A stretch of 64,000 nt of DNA from UMGS1958 sp045542415 (GCA_045542415.1 JAZQKZ010000003.1:14267-78266); one strand, 5' to 3'; counted from the first letter of the stretch, positions 9,736 through 19,611 are shown. Translations and numbers: made by a program. Notes: generated by a model from the sequence alone, not told the origin.

Positions 9736-10614
9736 ATGCTCAGAAGTATGACCGGATATGGCAGGCAGGAAACTGTCATTGACGGAAAAAAGATTCTTGT
9801 AGAGCTGAAGTCGGTTAATCACCGTTTTGCAGACTACAATATCAAGGTACCGAGACATCTTGGTTTCCTTGAAGACAGAGTGAAGAAGCTTGCATCGGAA
9901 AATATCACACGAGGTAAGGTTGATATTTATGTGGCGGTGGAAAGCGGAGAAAGTGCGGACAAGGATATTATCCTGAATGCGGAGCTTGCAAAGAGCTATA
10001 TTGATGCTTTATATGAGCTTCGTGATAAGTTTGGCTTAAAGGATGACATCAGTGTATCGAGCGTTGCACGATATACCGAGATATTTAAGAGCGAAAGAAA
10101 AGAAGAGGACGAGGAAGCACTGTGGCAGTCAGTGAGTGCAGTGATGAAAGAGGCACTTGAGGCATTTGTTGCAATGCGTGAGCGTGAGGGCGAAAGGATA
10201 GAAGCTGACCTTGTTGCAAGAATAAACTATATGAAAGAGCTTGCAAAGAGGGTAGATGAGCGTTCTCCCGAAACAGTAAAGGAGTACAGCGACAGACTCT
10301 ATGCACGAATCCGCGAGGTTCTTGAGGACAGAACAATAGACGAGGGTAGAGTACTCACAGAGGTTGCGATATTTGCCGACAAGGTTGCGGTTAATGAAGA
10401 AACAGTGAGACTTGCGAGTCATTTTGAGGAATTTAATGAGATTATTACAAGCGGTGAGCCGGCAGGCAGAAGACTTGATTTCCTTATTCAGGAAATCAAC
10501 CGTGAGGTTAATACAATAGGCTCAAAGGCACAGGATATCGAAATTGCAAAGATTGTTGTAACCTTAAAGGGTGAAATTGAGAAATTAAGAGAGCAGATTC
10601 AAAATATTGAATAA
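9736..10614 (+). CDS. yicC: YicC family endoribonuclease
   Basis: 292 residues from ATG 9736, which has a GAGGAG site 8 bases upstream; an in-frame GTG at 9727 lies inside that site and is rejected. The N terminus MLRSMTGYGR is the family signature, and the C terminus ends with the conserved block of YicC/YloC proteins (GEPAGRRLDFLIQE, NTIGSK). YicC is a Mg-dependent endoribonuclease that affects small-RNA and mRNA turnover. It is the first gene of a long operon, with remA 9 bases downstream, as in many Firmicutes. Confidence 0.92.
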   Translation: MLRSMTGYGRQETVIDGKKILVELKSVNHRFADYNIKVPRHLGFLEDRVKKLASENITRGKVDIYVAVESGESADKDIILNAELAKSYIDALYELRDKFGLKDDISVSSVARYTEIFKSERKEEDEEALWQSVSAVMKEALEAFVAMREREGERIEADLVARINYMKELAKRVDERSPETVKEYSDRLYARIREVLEDRTIDEGRVLTEVAIFADKVAVNEETVRLASHFEEFNEIITSGEPAGRRLDFLIQEINREVNTIGSKAQDIEIAKIVVTLKGEIEKLREQIQNIE

Positions 10615-10623
10615 GGTGATAAT

Positions 10624-10890
10624 ATGAAATTCATCAATATAGGCTTCGGAAATATGGTTGCGGCAAACAGGGTTATTGCAGTTGTATCGCCTGATTCATC
10701 ACCGATAAAGCGTGTGATACGCGAATCGGAGGATAAGGGACTTCTGATAAATGCAACCTACGGAAGACGTACAAGAGCGGTAGTAGTAATGGATTCGGAG
10801 CATGTTGTTCTGAGTGCGATTTTACCGGAAACAATAACAAAGCGCCTTGAGGGAGAGGAGGTGGAGGATAAATATGAAGAAAGCGAATAA
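10624..10890 (+). CDS. remA: Extracellular matrix regulator RemA-like (DUF370)
   Basis: 88 residues, typical for RemA/DUF370. The sequence MKFINIGFGNMVAANRVIAV and the TYGRRTRAVVVMDS block are characteristic. In Bacillus subtilis RemA is a ring-forming DNA-binding protein that activates matrix and osmoprotection genes. The gene lies between yicC and gmk, its usual place, and overlaps gmk by 17 bases. The regulon in this organism is unknown. Confidence 0.92.
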   Translation: MKFINIGFGNMVAANRVIAVVSPDSSPIKRVIRESEDKGLLINATYGRRTRAVVVMDSEHVVLSAILPETITKRLEGEEVEDKYEESE

Positions 10891-11482
10891 GGGAAGACTT
10901 TTTGTAATGTCGGGTCCGTCCGGAACAGGAAAGGGAACCATATGCAAGGAGCTTTTAAAGCGTGAGGATATTTATCTTTCAATTTCAAATACAACAAGAG
11001 AAAGACGTGATGGAGAGGTAGAGAATGAAACCTATTACTACACCTCCAGAGACGAGTTTGAACGAATGATTGCCGATGGCGAAATGCTTGAATATGCACA
11101 GTATAACGGAAATTATTACGGTACAAACAAGAAGAGAGTGCTTGAGGCACTTGAGTCGGGCAGAAATGTTCTGCTTGAGATTGAGCCGCAGGGAGCAATA
11201 CAGATAAACAAGGTTTTTCCGGAGGCGGTATTAATATTCGTGCTTCCGCCGAGTATGGCGGAGCTGAAAAAACGTCTTGTGGAAAGAGGACGTGAAAGTG
11301 CGGAGCTTATTGAAGAAAGACTTAATGCTTCAAGGTGGGAAATAGAGCAGAGTGCAAAGTATGACTTCTGCGTGGTAAATGACAACCTTGAAGAATGTGT
11401 TCAGGAAGTATGCAATATCTTCCGCAGAAAAGTAGAAGAACAAAGAACAGCCGAAAGGCTTCTTGCCGAAATGGCGTTATAA
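10874..11482 (+). CDS. gmk: Guanylate kinase
   Basis: 202 residues from ATG 10874, supported by GGAGG at 10863-10867; a longer reading from 10847 has no site and would intrude further into remA. Residues 7-20 carry the P-loop VMSGPSGTGKGT. The GMP-binding SNTTRERRDGE block and a YYTSRDEF segment follow. It phosphorylates GMP to GDP. The length is standard. Confidence 0.96.
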   Translation: MKKANKGRLFVMSGPSGTGKGTICKELLKREDIYLSISNTTRERRDGEVENETYYYTSRDEFERMIADGEMLEYAQYNGNYYGTNKKRVLEALESGRNVLLEIEPQGAIQINKVFPEAVLIFVLPPSMAELKKRLVERGRESAELIEERLNASRWEIEQSAKYDFCVVNDNLEECVQEVCNIFRRKVEEQRTAERLLAEMAL

Positions 11483-11504
11483 TTAAATTTGGAGGTAAAA
11501 TATT

Positions 11505-11852
11505 ATGATGGTAGAACCGGGAATTACACAGTTAGATAAGTGCGTAGATAGCAGATATACATTGGTTGCAATGGCTGCAAAGCGTGCAAGAATGATAGGA
11601 ACAGAGCAGGCACAGGCAAAGGAAGGCAAGGAGCCCAAGGATGTTAAGGATATGCACTTTGAAAAGCCGGTATCGCTTGCAGTTGAAGAAATAGCAAACG
11701 GTAAGGTGGGCTATGTACGTTCAGAAAGCGTTACAAATGCAAGCCACTATGAAGACGATACCAACATGGCTGAAAACGGCGAGGCAAATGAGGACGGTGT
11801 TGTATTCGGTGAGGATATAGTAGAACACGAGTTCTGTGATGATGTAGAATAA
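11505..11852 (+). CDS. rpoZ: RNA polymerase omega subunit
   Basis: 115 residues; GGAGG precedes ATG 11505. Near the N terminus, LDKCVDSRYTLVAMAAKRAR is the conserved omega helix that clamps the beta-prime subunit, and KPVSLAVEEIANGKV follows. The family core is about 70 residues. Here the last 30-35 residues form an additional acidic tail rich in Glu and Asp. The position between gmk and priA is the usual one. Confidence 0.92.
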   Translation: MMVEPGITQLDKCVDSRYTLVAMAAKRARMIGTEQAQAKEGKEPKDVKDMHFEKPVSLAVEEIANGKVGYVRSESVTNASHYEDDTNMAENGEANEDGVVFGEDIVEHEFCDDVE

Positions 11853-11911
11853 TTGCAGTATCTATTCTGTAAAATACAGGCATATATTTAATATAATCGG
11901 GAGATATTATT

Positions 11912-14335
11912 TTGGTTATAGATGTTATTATAAGCAATACGTCAAAAGCGGTTGACAAAGCATTTTCATATGCAGTTCCCTCAGAGCTTCATTCGGAAAT
12001 TGAAATAGGCAGGCGTGTTATTGTACCTTTTGCAAGGGGTAACCGTGAAATAGAGGGATACTGCGTAGGCATACATGAAAATAAGTCTGAAAAGGGACTT
12101 AAAAGTGTTATGTACGTTGCTGACGAAAGACCTGCGTTTGACGAAAAGCTGCTTGAAACAATTGAATATATGCATGAAAGATATCTGTGCAGCTATTGTG
12201 ATATAATTAATGCAGTTGTTCCGGCGGGTACGGGTATAAAAATGCATGAGTACCTGATTCTCAATAATACGGATGAGGAGCTTCTGGGTGTAAGAGCCAA
12301 TATAGCAAAGGAGCTTGAAAAGCACGGCGGCGAGATGGAGCGTCACGAGCTGTGCGGATGCTTTGAAAACTCAATAGCATCAACACTGCTGTCGATGCTG
12401 AAATCAGGAGAGCTGAGAAGAGAATTTCGCCCTGAAAGGGAGATAAAGGAACGCATTGTGAAAGGGGTACGTCCGATTGACACCTCGGACGAGGTGATGG
12501 ATAACTTGATTCGTGTAGCCCCTGCACAGGCACGGATATTGGAATATTTAAAAAACAACGGAGAAACAGAACTGTCAGAGGTTCTTAAGGCAACTGCTGC
12601 TTCAAGAGGTTCGGTATTGCCTCTTGAGAGCAAGGGTCTGGTTGAAATTGTTGAGATTATAAAGGACAGAGACCCGTTTGCAGATATGCAGCTTGAGAAA
12701 ACGGAGCCGATGGTGCCTACTGTTCAGCAAGGCAGTGCAATAGAAAGGCTTACGCAATGTATGGATAACGGCGGCGGTACTATTTTGCTTCACGGAGTTA
12801 CGGGAAGCGGTAAAACCGAGGTATTTCTTCAGGCTATAGCCCATGCACTGAGTATCGGAAAAACAGCACTTGTGCTTGTTCCGGAGATATCACTTACTCC
12901 GCAGATGGTGTCAAGGTTCCTTGCAAGATTTTCGTCAAGGGTGGCTGTAATTCACAGCGGACTTTCAAAGGGTGAGAGATTTGACCAGTGGCGTAGAATT
13001 TATAACGGTGAGGCTGATATTGTAATAGGCGCAAGGAGTGCAGTGTTTGCTCCGCTTGATAATATAGGCATTATAATAATGGATGAGGAGCATTCGGAAA
13101 GCTATAAATCCGATATGTCGCCAAGATATCATGCAAGAGAGATTGCACAGTTCCGTGCGAAGCAGTACGGTGCGGCTGTTGTACTGGCATCGGCAACTCC
13201 GCTTGTGGAAAGCTATTATAAGGCTGCGAACGGAGAATATGAGCTTGTTGAAATGACAAAGCGAATAAACGAAGCGAAGCTTCCTCCGATTCATATCGCA
13301 GATATGCGTGATGAGCTTGCGGAGGGGAACAAAAGTATGTTTTCCAGAAGCCTTTATCGTGAGATGAAGAAAAATATTGAAAACGGTGAACAGACAATTC
13401 TTTTCCTTAACAGAAGAGGTTTTTCGACATTTGTCTCGTGCAGAAGCTGCGGATATACAGTACAGTGTCCGCAATGCAGTATTTCGCTTACATATCACAA
13501 GTACGACAATATGCTTAAATGTCATTACTGCGGATATGTACGGGAAAATTACAGCATATGCCCCGAGTGCGGAAGCAGATATATAAGATTTTTCGGTGGC
13601 GGTACTCAAAGAGTAGAGGAAGAGGTTCATAGGCTGTTGCCGGGTGCATCCACTATAAGAATGGATGTTGATACAACGGGAAAAAAGCAATCGCATGAAA
13701 AGCTTCTTGAGAAATTTGACAAGGAAAAGGTAGATGTTCTTGTAGGAACACAAATGATAGCAAAGGGTCTTGATTTTGAAAATGTCACATTGGTGGGTGC
13801 AGTCAGCGCAGACACAATGCTGCATATGAACGATTTCCGTTCCTCGGAAAGAACATTTTCAATGCTGGAGCAGGTTACGGGCAGAGCAGGCAGAGGTAAA
13901 AAAGCCGGAAGAGCAGTTATTCAGACATATAATCCCGAAGCGGAAGCAATAACCCGTGTGGCAGTACATGATTATTATAACTTCTATAAGGGAGAAATAG
14001 AACAGCGAAAGCTTATGGGTTATCCGCCGTTCGCAAAGATGATAGTGATTTTGTTTTCGGGAACGGTTGCAAAAAACGTAAGCTGGTGTGCATCGTATTT
14101 CAGAAAGAGTCTTGGAGAATTAAAAGAGCTTGATGAAACGGTTCAGATACTCGGACCTGTTGCATCGTCATTATCAAGAATAAATAATAAATATCGTTAT
14201 CAGATGATTATTAAATGCTTGGATGACGATATATTTAATGTGAAATTGAAAAAAGCGATGGATGCTTGCCGAAAGCATGAGGATTATAAGCAGGTATCGA
14301 TTGTTATAGATAAAAATCCGAATATGATTGGTTAA
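11912..14335 (+). CDS. priA: Primosomal replication-restart helicase PriA
   Basis: 807 residues, starting at TTG 11912 with a GGGAG site. It is a superfamily-2 3'-5' helicase that reloads the replisome at stalled forks. Visible parts are an N-terminal 3'-end-binding domain, Walker A GVTGSGKT at residues 295-302, the DEEH box at 391-394, and a cysteine cluster (CRSCG, CPQC, CHYCG, CPECG) at about 510-560 that binds two zinc ions. The motif V/VI region has GTQMIAKGLDFENV and a GRAGRGKKAGR arginine-finger block. All essential elements are intact. Confidence 0.96.
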   Translation: MVIDVIISNTSKAVDKAFSYAVPSELHSEIEIGRRVIVPFARGNREIEGYCVGIHENKSEKGLKSVMYVADERPAFDEKLLETIEYMHERYLCSYCDIINAVVPAGTGIKMHEYLILNNTDEELLGVRANIAKELEKHGGEMERHELCGCFENSIASTLLSMLKSGELRREFRPEREIKERIVKGVRPIDTSDEVMDNLIRVAPAQARILEYLKNNGETELSEVLKATAASRGSVLPLESKGLVEIVEIIKDRDPFADMQLEKTEPMVPTVQQGSAIERLTQCMDNGGGTILLHGVTGSGKTEVFLQAIAHALSIGKTALVLVPEISLTPQMVSRFLARFSSRVAVIHSGLSKGERFDQWRRIYNGEADIVIGARSAVFAPLDNIGIIIMDEEHSESYKSDMSPRYHAREIAQFRAKQYGAAVVLASATPLVESYYKAANGEYELVEMTKRINEAKLPPIHIADMRDELAEGNKSMFSRSLYREMKKNIENGEQTILFLNRRGFSTFVSCRSCGYTVQCPQCSISLTYHKYDNMLKCHYCGYVRENYSICPECGSRYIRFFGGGTQRVEEEVHRLLPGASTIRMDVDTTGKKQSHEKLLEKFDKEKVDVLVGTQMIAKGLDFENVTLVGAVSADTMLHMNDFRSSERTFSMLEQVTGRAGRGKKAGRAVIQTYNPEAEAITRVAVHDYYNFYKGEIEQRKLMGYPPFAKMIVILFSGTVAKNVSWCASYFRKSLGELKELDETVQILGPVASSLSRINNKYRYQMIIKCLDDDIFNVKLKKAMDACRKHEDYKQVSIVIDKNPNMIG

Positions 14336-14344
14336 GGTGATATT

Positions 14345-14800
14345 ATGGCAATAAGAGAAATCAGATTAGAGGGCGATGAAATACTTGCAGAGGTATGCAA
14401 GCCTGTCAAGGTTTTTGACCGCAAGCTTCATATATTGCTTGATGATATGTATGAAACAATGACAAAGCAGGATGGAGTAGGTCTTGCGGCACCGCAGGTG
14501 GGAATTTTAAAGCGTGCGGTGATTATAGATGTCGGAGACGGAGTTATTGAGATGATTAACCCCGAAATACTTGAAACTGACGGAGTGCAGAACGGTCCTG
14601 AGGGTTGTCTCAGTGTTCCGGGTGTTTTCGGTGAGGTTGAGCGTCCGATGTATGTTAAAGCAAAGGCTCAGGACAGAGACGGAAATTGGTTTGAAATAGA
14701 GGGCGAGGAGCTTCTTGCAAGAGCAATCTGCCACGAATGTGAGCATCTTGAAGGAAAGTTATTCAGAGAAAGAGTAACAGTTTATCTGGAAAAGGAGTAA
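14345..14800 (+). CDS. def: Peptide deformylase
   Basis: 151 residues. The three family motifs are present: GVGLAAPQVG at 44-53, EGCLS at 86-90 (Cys88 as metal ligand) and HECEH at 130-134. It removes the formyl group from nascent proteins. fmt follows 1 base after the stop, so formylation and deformylation enzymes are made together. ATG 14345 follows AAGGTGAT. Confidence 0.97.
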   Translation: MAIREIRLEGDEILAEVCKPVKVFDRKLHILLDDMYETMTKQDGVGLAAPQVGILKRAVIIDVGDGVIEMINPEILETDGVQNGPEGCLSVPGVFGEVERPMYVKAKAQDRDGNWFEIEGEELLARAICHECEHLEGKLFRERVTVYLEKE

Positions 14801-14801
14801 T

Positions 14802-15725
14802 ATGCGTATATTATTTATGGGTACGCCGGACTTTGCGGCGGCGGTACTTAATTCAATGGTAAGTGCCGGATTCAATGTGGTAGGAGCTGTATCACAGCCT
14901 GATAAGCCAAAGGGCAGAGGTCATAAGATGGTTCCGACCGATGTAAAGGTTGCGGCAGAGGCGGCAAACATTCCTGTATATCAGCCTGAAACGCTGAAAA
15001 ACGGTGAGCTTAAGCCGATACTTGATGAGCTTGTACCGGATGTTATAGTGGTAGCGGCATACGGTAAAATTTTACCTCCGTATATTATAGAATATCCCAA
15101 ATACGGCTGTCTTAATGTCCACGCATCGCTGCTTCCTAAGTACAGAGGTGCAGCACCCATTCAGCGTGCGATTATAAGCGGAGATAAAACAACGGGTGTT
15201 ACTATCATGCAGATGGATAATGGTCTTGATACGGGCGATATGCTGTTAAAGACAGAAACAGAAATTGGAGTATATGAGACTGCGGAGCAGCTGTTTGAGC
15301 GTCTGTCCGTGATGGGTGGCGAGCTGCTTAATGAGGCAATAAGAAATATAGATTCGCTTGTTCCTGAAAAGCAGAATGAGGCTGAAGCTACCTATGCACC
15401 CAAAATCGGGCGTGAAGACGGAAAAATAGACTGGTCAAAAAGTGCAGATGAAATCTCAAAGCTTATCTGCGGAATGTATTCATGGCCTTTGGCATATACT
15501 CTTTACAAGGGTGAAGTTTTAAAAATTGCCGAGGCGGTGAAGTACGAGACTTCGGGTGAACCGGGCAAAATAATAGAGCTTCGCAAGAATGAGGGACTTC
15601 TGGTTGCCTGCGGTGAGGGTGCTATATGCATAAAAACAGCACAGTTTGCCGGTAGCCGAAGAATGAACGTAGAGGATTATGCAAGGGGACACGAGATAGA
15701 AATCGGTGTCGTTTTAGGTGACTAA
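14802..15725 (+). CDS. fmt: Methionyl-tRNA formyltransferase
   Basis: 307 residues. The N terminus is MRILFMGTPDFAA. The catalytic loop has NVHASLLPKYRGAAPIQRAI, and a TGVTIMQMDNGLDTGD block follows. These identify the formyl-tetrahydrofolate-dependent Rossmann domain. The C-terminal OB-like domain occupies about residues 205-307. It formylates initiator Met-tRNA and is coupled to def by a 1-base gap with an AAAAGGAG site. Confidence 0.97.
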   Translation: MRILFMGTPDFAAAVLNSMVSAGFNVVGAVSQPDKPKGRGHKMVPTDVKVAAEAANIPVYQPETLKNGELKPILDELVPDVIVVAAYGKILPPYIIEYPKYGCLNVHASLLPKYRGAAPIQRAIISGDKTTGVTIMQMDNGLDTGDMLLKTETEIGVYETAEQLFERLSVMGGELLNEAIRNIDSLVPEKQNEAEATYAPKIGREDGKIDWSKSADEISKLICGMYSWPLAYTLYKGEVLKIAEAVKYETSGEPGKIIELRKNEGLLVACGEGAICIKTAQFAGSRRMNVEDYARGHEIEIGVVLGD

Positions 15726-15736
15726 GGAGGTACGTT

Positions 15737-16423
15737 ATGTACTATTATTATGATTATACCTATATTTTAGTTATTATTGGATTCGTATTGACATTATTTG
15801 CATCATTCGGAGTAAATGCGACCTTTAATAAATATAAGGACGTGACGAACAGGCACGGAATGACAGGTGCAATGGCGGCAAGAAGAATACTTGACGCAAA
15901 CGGACTTCATCATGTACAGATTGTAAGAATTGCAGGAAATCTTACGGATAACTATAATCCGTCAACAAAGATAGTAAGTCTTTCAGATGCAACATATGAT
16001 TCAACCTCGGTTGCGGCAATAGGTGTTGCCGCACACGAGTGCGGACATGCTGTTCAGCATCAGACGGGCTATGCACCTATAAAGGTGAGAAACGGAATAT
16101 ATCCTGTTGTAAGAATAGGAAATATGTTTTCAATGCCGTTATTCATTATAGGATTGTTCCTTGGCTTGGGAGACCTTGCAATGCTTGGTGCGCTTCTCTT
16201 CGGACTTGTGCTTGTATTCCAGGTGGTTACACTTCCGGTAGAGTTTAACGCAAGCTCAAGAGCGATAAGAACTCTTGAGGGAATGTATATGCTTGACGAG
16301 GATGAAATAAAGGGTGCAAAAAAGGTATTAAAAGCGGCGGCTATGACATATGTAGCGGCAGCTGCCTCGACAGCATTGCAGTTTATGAGACTTGTAATGC
16401 TTGCAAACCGCAGACGTGATTAA
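15737..16423 (+). CDS. YugP family zinc metallopeptidase
   Basis: 228 residues with a N-terminal membrane helix preceded by a tyrosine-rich start, the metalloprotease motif AAHECGHAVQH near residue 100, and further membrane helices after residue 130. This is the arrangement of membrane-bound YugP-type zinc peptidases, common between fmt and rsmB in Clostridia. Substrates are not known. An AAGGAGGT site precedes ATG 15737. Confidence 0.88.
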   Translation: MYYYYDYTYILVIIGFVLTLFASFGVNATFNKYKDVTNRHGMTGAMAARRILDANGLHHVQIVRIAGNLTDNYNPSTKIVSLSDATYDSTSVAAIGVAAHECGHAVQHQTGYAPIKVRNGIYPVVRIGNMFSMPLFIIGLFLGLGDLAMLGALLFGLVLVFQVVTLPVEFNASSRAIRTLEGMYMLDEDEIKGAKKVLKAAAMTYVAAAASTALQFMRLVMLANRRRD

Positions 16424-16446
16424 ATTGAAAAAGGAGAGAATAAGCT

Positions 16447-17706
16447 TTGAATGTACGGGAGTTGGCTGTAAAGACACTGTATGAAATTGAATATAACGGT
16501 GCTTTTTCAAATATTGCCGTAAAAGATGCTCTGTCGGCAAATGCTCTGACAAAGCAGGAAAAAGATTTCTTTACGCACCTTGTATATGGTACTATCGACA
16601 AAAAAATTACACTTGATTATGTTATCGGCAGGCTTTCAAAGGTAAAGCTTAAGAAAATATCAAAGTTTATTCTCATAATTTTACGGCTTGGCATATATCA
16701 GCTGAAATTTATGGATTCAGTTCCTGAAAGTGCAGCAGTGAACGAGAGTGTGAAGCTTGCAAGGCGTTACGGACATAGTGCGTCGGCGGGTTTTGTGAAC
16801 GGATTGCTGCGTAATTCATCAAAAACAGAAATATTATATCCTGAGGACAAGACAGAGTACTTGTCCGTAAGATATTCATTTCCGTTGTATATGTGTGATA
16901 AATGGATAAAGGATTTCGGGTTTGAATTTACTGAGAATATGATGATGGCGTTTGAAAAGCCGGCAAGTCTTATTTTAAGGGCAAATATTCTTAAAACAAC
17001 TCCTGAAGAGCTTGTGAAGCTGCTTGCTGAAAAGGGGATTGAAGCAACGGTAAATGACGGAGCAGTGATATCAGGTGGCTTTGATATTGCCGCTGATGAG
17101 CTGTATAAAAAAGGCTATTACACTGTTCAGGATAAAGCCGCAATGCAGCCGGCGTTAATAATTGCTCCGAATGCCGGAGAAAAAGTCATAGATATGTGTG
17201 CAGCTCCGGGCGGTAAAACAACGCATATGGCAGAGCTTATGAATAACAGCGGTAAAATCACGGCGTTTGATATTTATGAGCATAAAATTGAACTGATAAG
17301 AAAGAATGCCGCAAGACTTGGCATTGATATAATAGACGCACAGGTTAATGATGCGTCGGTGTATTGTGAGGAATATGCACAAACAGCTGATAAGGTGTTG
17401 TGTGATGTGCCTTGTACGGGAACGGGAATAATCGGCAGAAAACCGGATATAAAGCATAACCGCCGTGAGGACGGTGAAATAACTGTTATACAGAAAAAAA
17501 TTCTTGAAAACGGTGCGAAATATCTGAAAAATGGCGGCGAACTGTTATATTCAACCTGTTCTGTTGAAAAGGAAGAAAATGAAGCGGTCGTTAATGCATT
17601 TTTAGCAGAAAACGGCGGATTTAATAAGGTATATGAAAAGACATATTATCCCCATATTGACGGATGTGACGGATTTTATGTGTGTAAGTTAAAGAAAACT
17701 GAATAA
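16447..17706 (+). CDS. rsmB: 16S rRNA (cytosine-967-C5) methyltransferase RsmB
   Basis: 419 residues from TTG 16447 behind AAAGGAGAG. The N-terminal NusB-like domain (about 1-140) starts with VRELAVKTLYEIEYNGAF. The SAM-dependent domain carries DMCAAPGGKTTHMAELM, the LCDVPCTGTGIIGRKPDIK catalytic block and STCSVEKEENE, which together supply the two cysteines of m5C methyltransferases. It modifies C967 of 16S rRNA. A small palindromic element lies directly after the stop. Confidence 0.94.
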   Translation: MNVRELAVKTLYEIEYNGAFSNIAVKDALSANALTKQEKDFFTHLVYGTIDKKITLDYVIGRLSKVKLKKISKFILIILRLGIYQLKFMDSVPESAAVNESVKLARRYGHSASAGFVNGLLRNSSKTEILYPEDKTEYLSVRYSFPLYMCDKWIKDFGFEFTENMMMAFEKPASLILRANILKTTPEELVKLLAEKGIEATVNDGAVISGGFDIAADELYKKGYYTVQDKAAMQPALIIAPNAGEKVIDMCAAPGGKTTHMAELMNNSGKITAFDIYEHKIELIRKNAARLGIDIIDAQVNDASVYCEEYAQTADKVLCDVPCTGTGIIGRKPDIKHNRREDGEITVIQKKILENGAKYLKNGGELLYSTCSVEKEENEAVVNAFLAENGGFNKVYEKTYYPHIDGCDGFYVCKLKKTE

Positions 17707-17787
17707 ATTTCCGCAACTCGCTATTTTTCAAGGCTCGGAGTACCACCGTACGCCGTCACCTTTCAAAACAGAAATCTGCGAAAATTT
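17705..17787. repeat. Candidate small palindromic element with GTAC-N4-GTACG core (copy A)
   Basis: An 83-base segment between rsmB and rlmN is bounded by near-inverted repeats: AAATTTCCGC at 17705-17714 and GCGAAAATTT at 17778-17787 (9 of 10 positions pair). At the centre, GTAC (17740-17743), CACC and GTACG (17748-17752) form a short hairpin flanked by CGG and CCG. A second segment with the same GTAC-N4-GTACG core lies at 63932-63989. The left end includes the last bases of the rsmB stop codon. No protein is encoded, so it is MITE-like or an RNA hairpin. It interrupts an otherwise tight operon. Confidence 0.5.
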
Positions 17788-17813
17788 CTTTTGGTTTTAA
17801 GTGGAAGATAGAA

Positions 17814-18842
17814 ATGATTGATTTAAAGGATTTTGAGTATAGTGAGCTTATAGCATATTTAAAGGAGCTTGGTGAGCCAAAGTTCCGTGCAGAGCAGATA
17901 TTTTCATGGCTTCATAAGGGCGTGGAGAGCTATGATGAGATGACAAATCTCTCAAAAGCTACCCGTGAAAAGCTTAGTGAAGTTAGCTATGTTTCGACGC
18001 TTAAAATTCGGGAAAAGCTTGTTTCAAAGCTTGACGGAACAGTGAAATATCTGTTTGAGCTTCCCGACGGAAATTGCATTGAAAGTGTCGTGATGAGATA
18101 TCATCACGGACTTACAATATGTATATCATCACAGGTGGGATGCAGAATGGGCTGTAAGTTCTGTGCGTCAACTATTGGCGGATTAAACCGTTCATTGACG
18201 GCAGGAGAGATACTTAATCAGGTGATATTTGCACAAAAGGATGTAGGTGAGCGTATTTCCAATATTGTAATAATGGGAATAGGAGAGCCTATGGATAATT
18301 ACGATAATATAATTAAATTTCTCCATAATGTAAATCATGAAAAGGGTCTTAACATAGGCTATAGGCATATTACGCTTTCAAGCTGCGGTGTTGTTCCGGG
18401 AATAAAAAAGCTTGCAGAGGAGAAATTACCCATTACACTGGCGATTTCACTTCACGCACCTAATGATGAGATTCGTGATTCTATAATGCCGGTAAACAGA
18501 AAATGGAAGATTAAGGAGCTTATGGAGGTATGTCGGGAGTATGTAAATACTACCGGTAGGAGAATAACCTTTGAGTATTCACTTATTCACGGAGTAAACG
18601 ATTCTCCGGAGCAGGCAAGAGAGCTTGCAAAGCTTATACGCCCGATTCACGGTCATGTGAACCTTATACCGGTAAATAAGGTGGAGGAGCGTGACTATCA
18701 TAAGGGAAGTGCAGAGGAGATTCGTGCTTTTTGTGAGCTGTTAGGCTCGCTGGGCATAAATGCGTCGGTAAGACGTGAGCTGGGCAGTGACATCAGTGCG
18801 TCCTGCGGACAGCTCAGAAAGAAAGTTATAGATAAAGGGTAG
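17814..18842 (+). CDS. rlmN: Dual-specificity RNA methyltransferase RlmN
   Basis: 342 residues. It is a radical-SAM enzyme with the iron-sulfur cysteines at 110, 114 and 117 (CRMGCKFC), followed by a GEPMDNYDN block and the C-terminal SGSDISASCGQL-like region carrying the second catalytic cysteine. It methylates A2503 of 23S rRNA and A37 of some tRNAs. The stop lies 10 bases before the phosphatase gene. The site upstream of ATG 17814 is modest (GTGGAAG). Confidence 0.96.
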   Translation: MIDLKDFEYSELIAYLKELGEPKFRAEQIFSWLHKGVESYDEMTNLSKATREKLSEVSYVSTLKIREKLVSKLDGTVKYLFELPDGNCIESVVMRYHHGLTICISSQVGCRMGCKFCASTIGGLNRSLTAGEILNQVIFAQKDVGERISNIVIMGIGEPMDNYDNIIKFLHNVNHEKGLNIGYRHITLSSCGVVPGIKKLAEEKLPITLAISLHAPNDEIRDSIMPVNRKWKIKELMEVCREYVNTTGRRITFEYSLIHGVNDSPEQARELAKLIRPIHGHVNLIPVNKVEERDYHKGSAEEIRAFCELLGSLGINASVRRELGSDISASCGQLRKKVIDKG

Positions 18843-18852
18843 GTGACAGGAA

Positions 18853-19578
18853 ATGCAGTACGGTGCAGTTAGTGACATCGGAAAAATACGAAAAATTAAC
18901 GAAGACAATTATTACATAGGAACAAATGCAGAATTTCCGTACGTTATTGTTGCCGACGGAATGGGAGGACATCAGGCAGGCGAGGTTGCCAGCATGATGG
19001 CTGTGGATATAATAAGTAATAATCTTGCCAACAATCTGGATACCCGACTTGATTATGTAGAGGTTTCAGAAGTTATACGCAAGGCATTTATCAGTGCAAA
19101 CAGTATAATATACAGCTACTCCGACCAGAATTATAAACGTGCGGTTATGGGAACTACAGCAACATTGGCAATGGTATATGACGGCAAGCTTATAACAGCA
19201 CATGTGGGCGATTCGAGAGCCTATAAAATAGATGAATATTCAATTGACCAGATTACGCGTGACCACTCCTATGTACAGGAGCTGGTAAACATGGGGAAGC
19301 TTACGCCGTATGAGGCTAAGCATAACCCCAAGAAAAATTATATCATGCGTGCAATGGGAGCAGAGGAGACTATAAAGGTAGATATAGGAATAATACCCTA
19401 TAACGGTGAAAAGCTTCTTTTATGTTCAGACGGACTTTCAAATCTGGTAGAGGATGATGAAATATTTAATTATGTAAAATACTCAGACGATTTGCAGACA
19501 GCAGTGCAGAAGCTGGTTGATCTGGCAAATCTGCGAGGCGGTACAGATAATATAACGGCAGCAGTAATCGAGTGCTGA
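18853..19578 (+). CDS. stp: PP2C-type serine/threonine phosphatase (Stp/PrpC)
   Basis: 241 residues. The PP2C metal-binding motifs appear in order: GKIRKINEDN, VADGMGGHQAGE, HVGDSRAY, LLCSDGLSNLVEDD and GGTDNITAAV. It reverses phosphorylation by the PASTA kinase encoded next, 33 bases downstream. The pair is standard in Firmicutes and regulates cell-wall growth and division. Confidence 0.95.
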   Translation: MQYGAVSDIGKIRKINEDNYYIGTNAEFPYVIVADGMGGHQAGEVASMMAVDIISNNLANNLDTRLDYVEVSEVIRKAFISANSIIYSYSDQNYKRAVMGTTATLAMVYDGKLITAHVGDSRAYKIDEYSIDQITRDHSYVQELVNMGKLTPYEAKHNPKKNYIMRAMGAEETIKVDIGIIPYNGEKLLLCSDGLSNLVEDDEIFNYVKYSDDLQTAVQKLVDLANLRGGTDNITAAVIEC

Positions 19579-19611
19579 AATATGGCATAAGCCGGAAAGG
19601 AATACTAAATT

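Noticed and set aside
12965..13825. 286-codon minus-strand open frame inside priA
   Set aside because: It lies wholly opposite a well-supported priA with intact motifs, has no promoter or ribosome-binding site of its own, and its composition is that of an antisense shadow.
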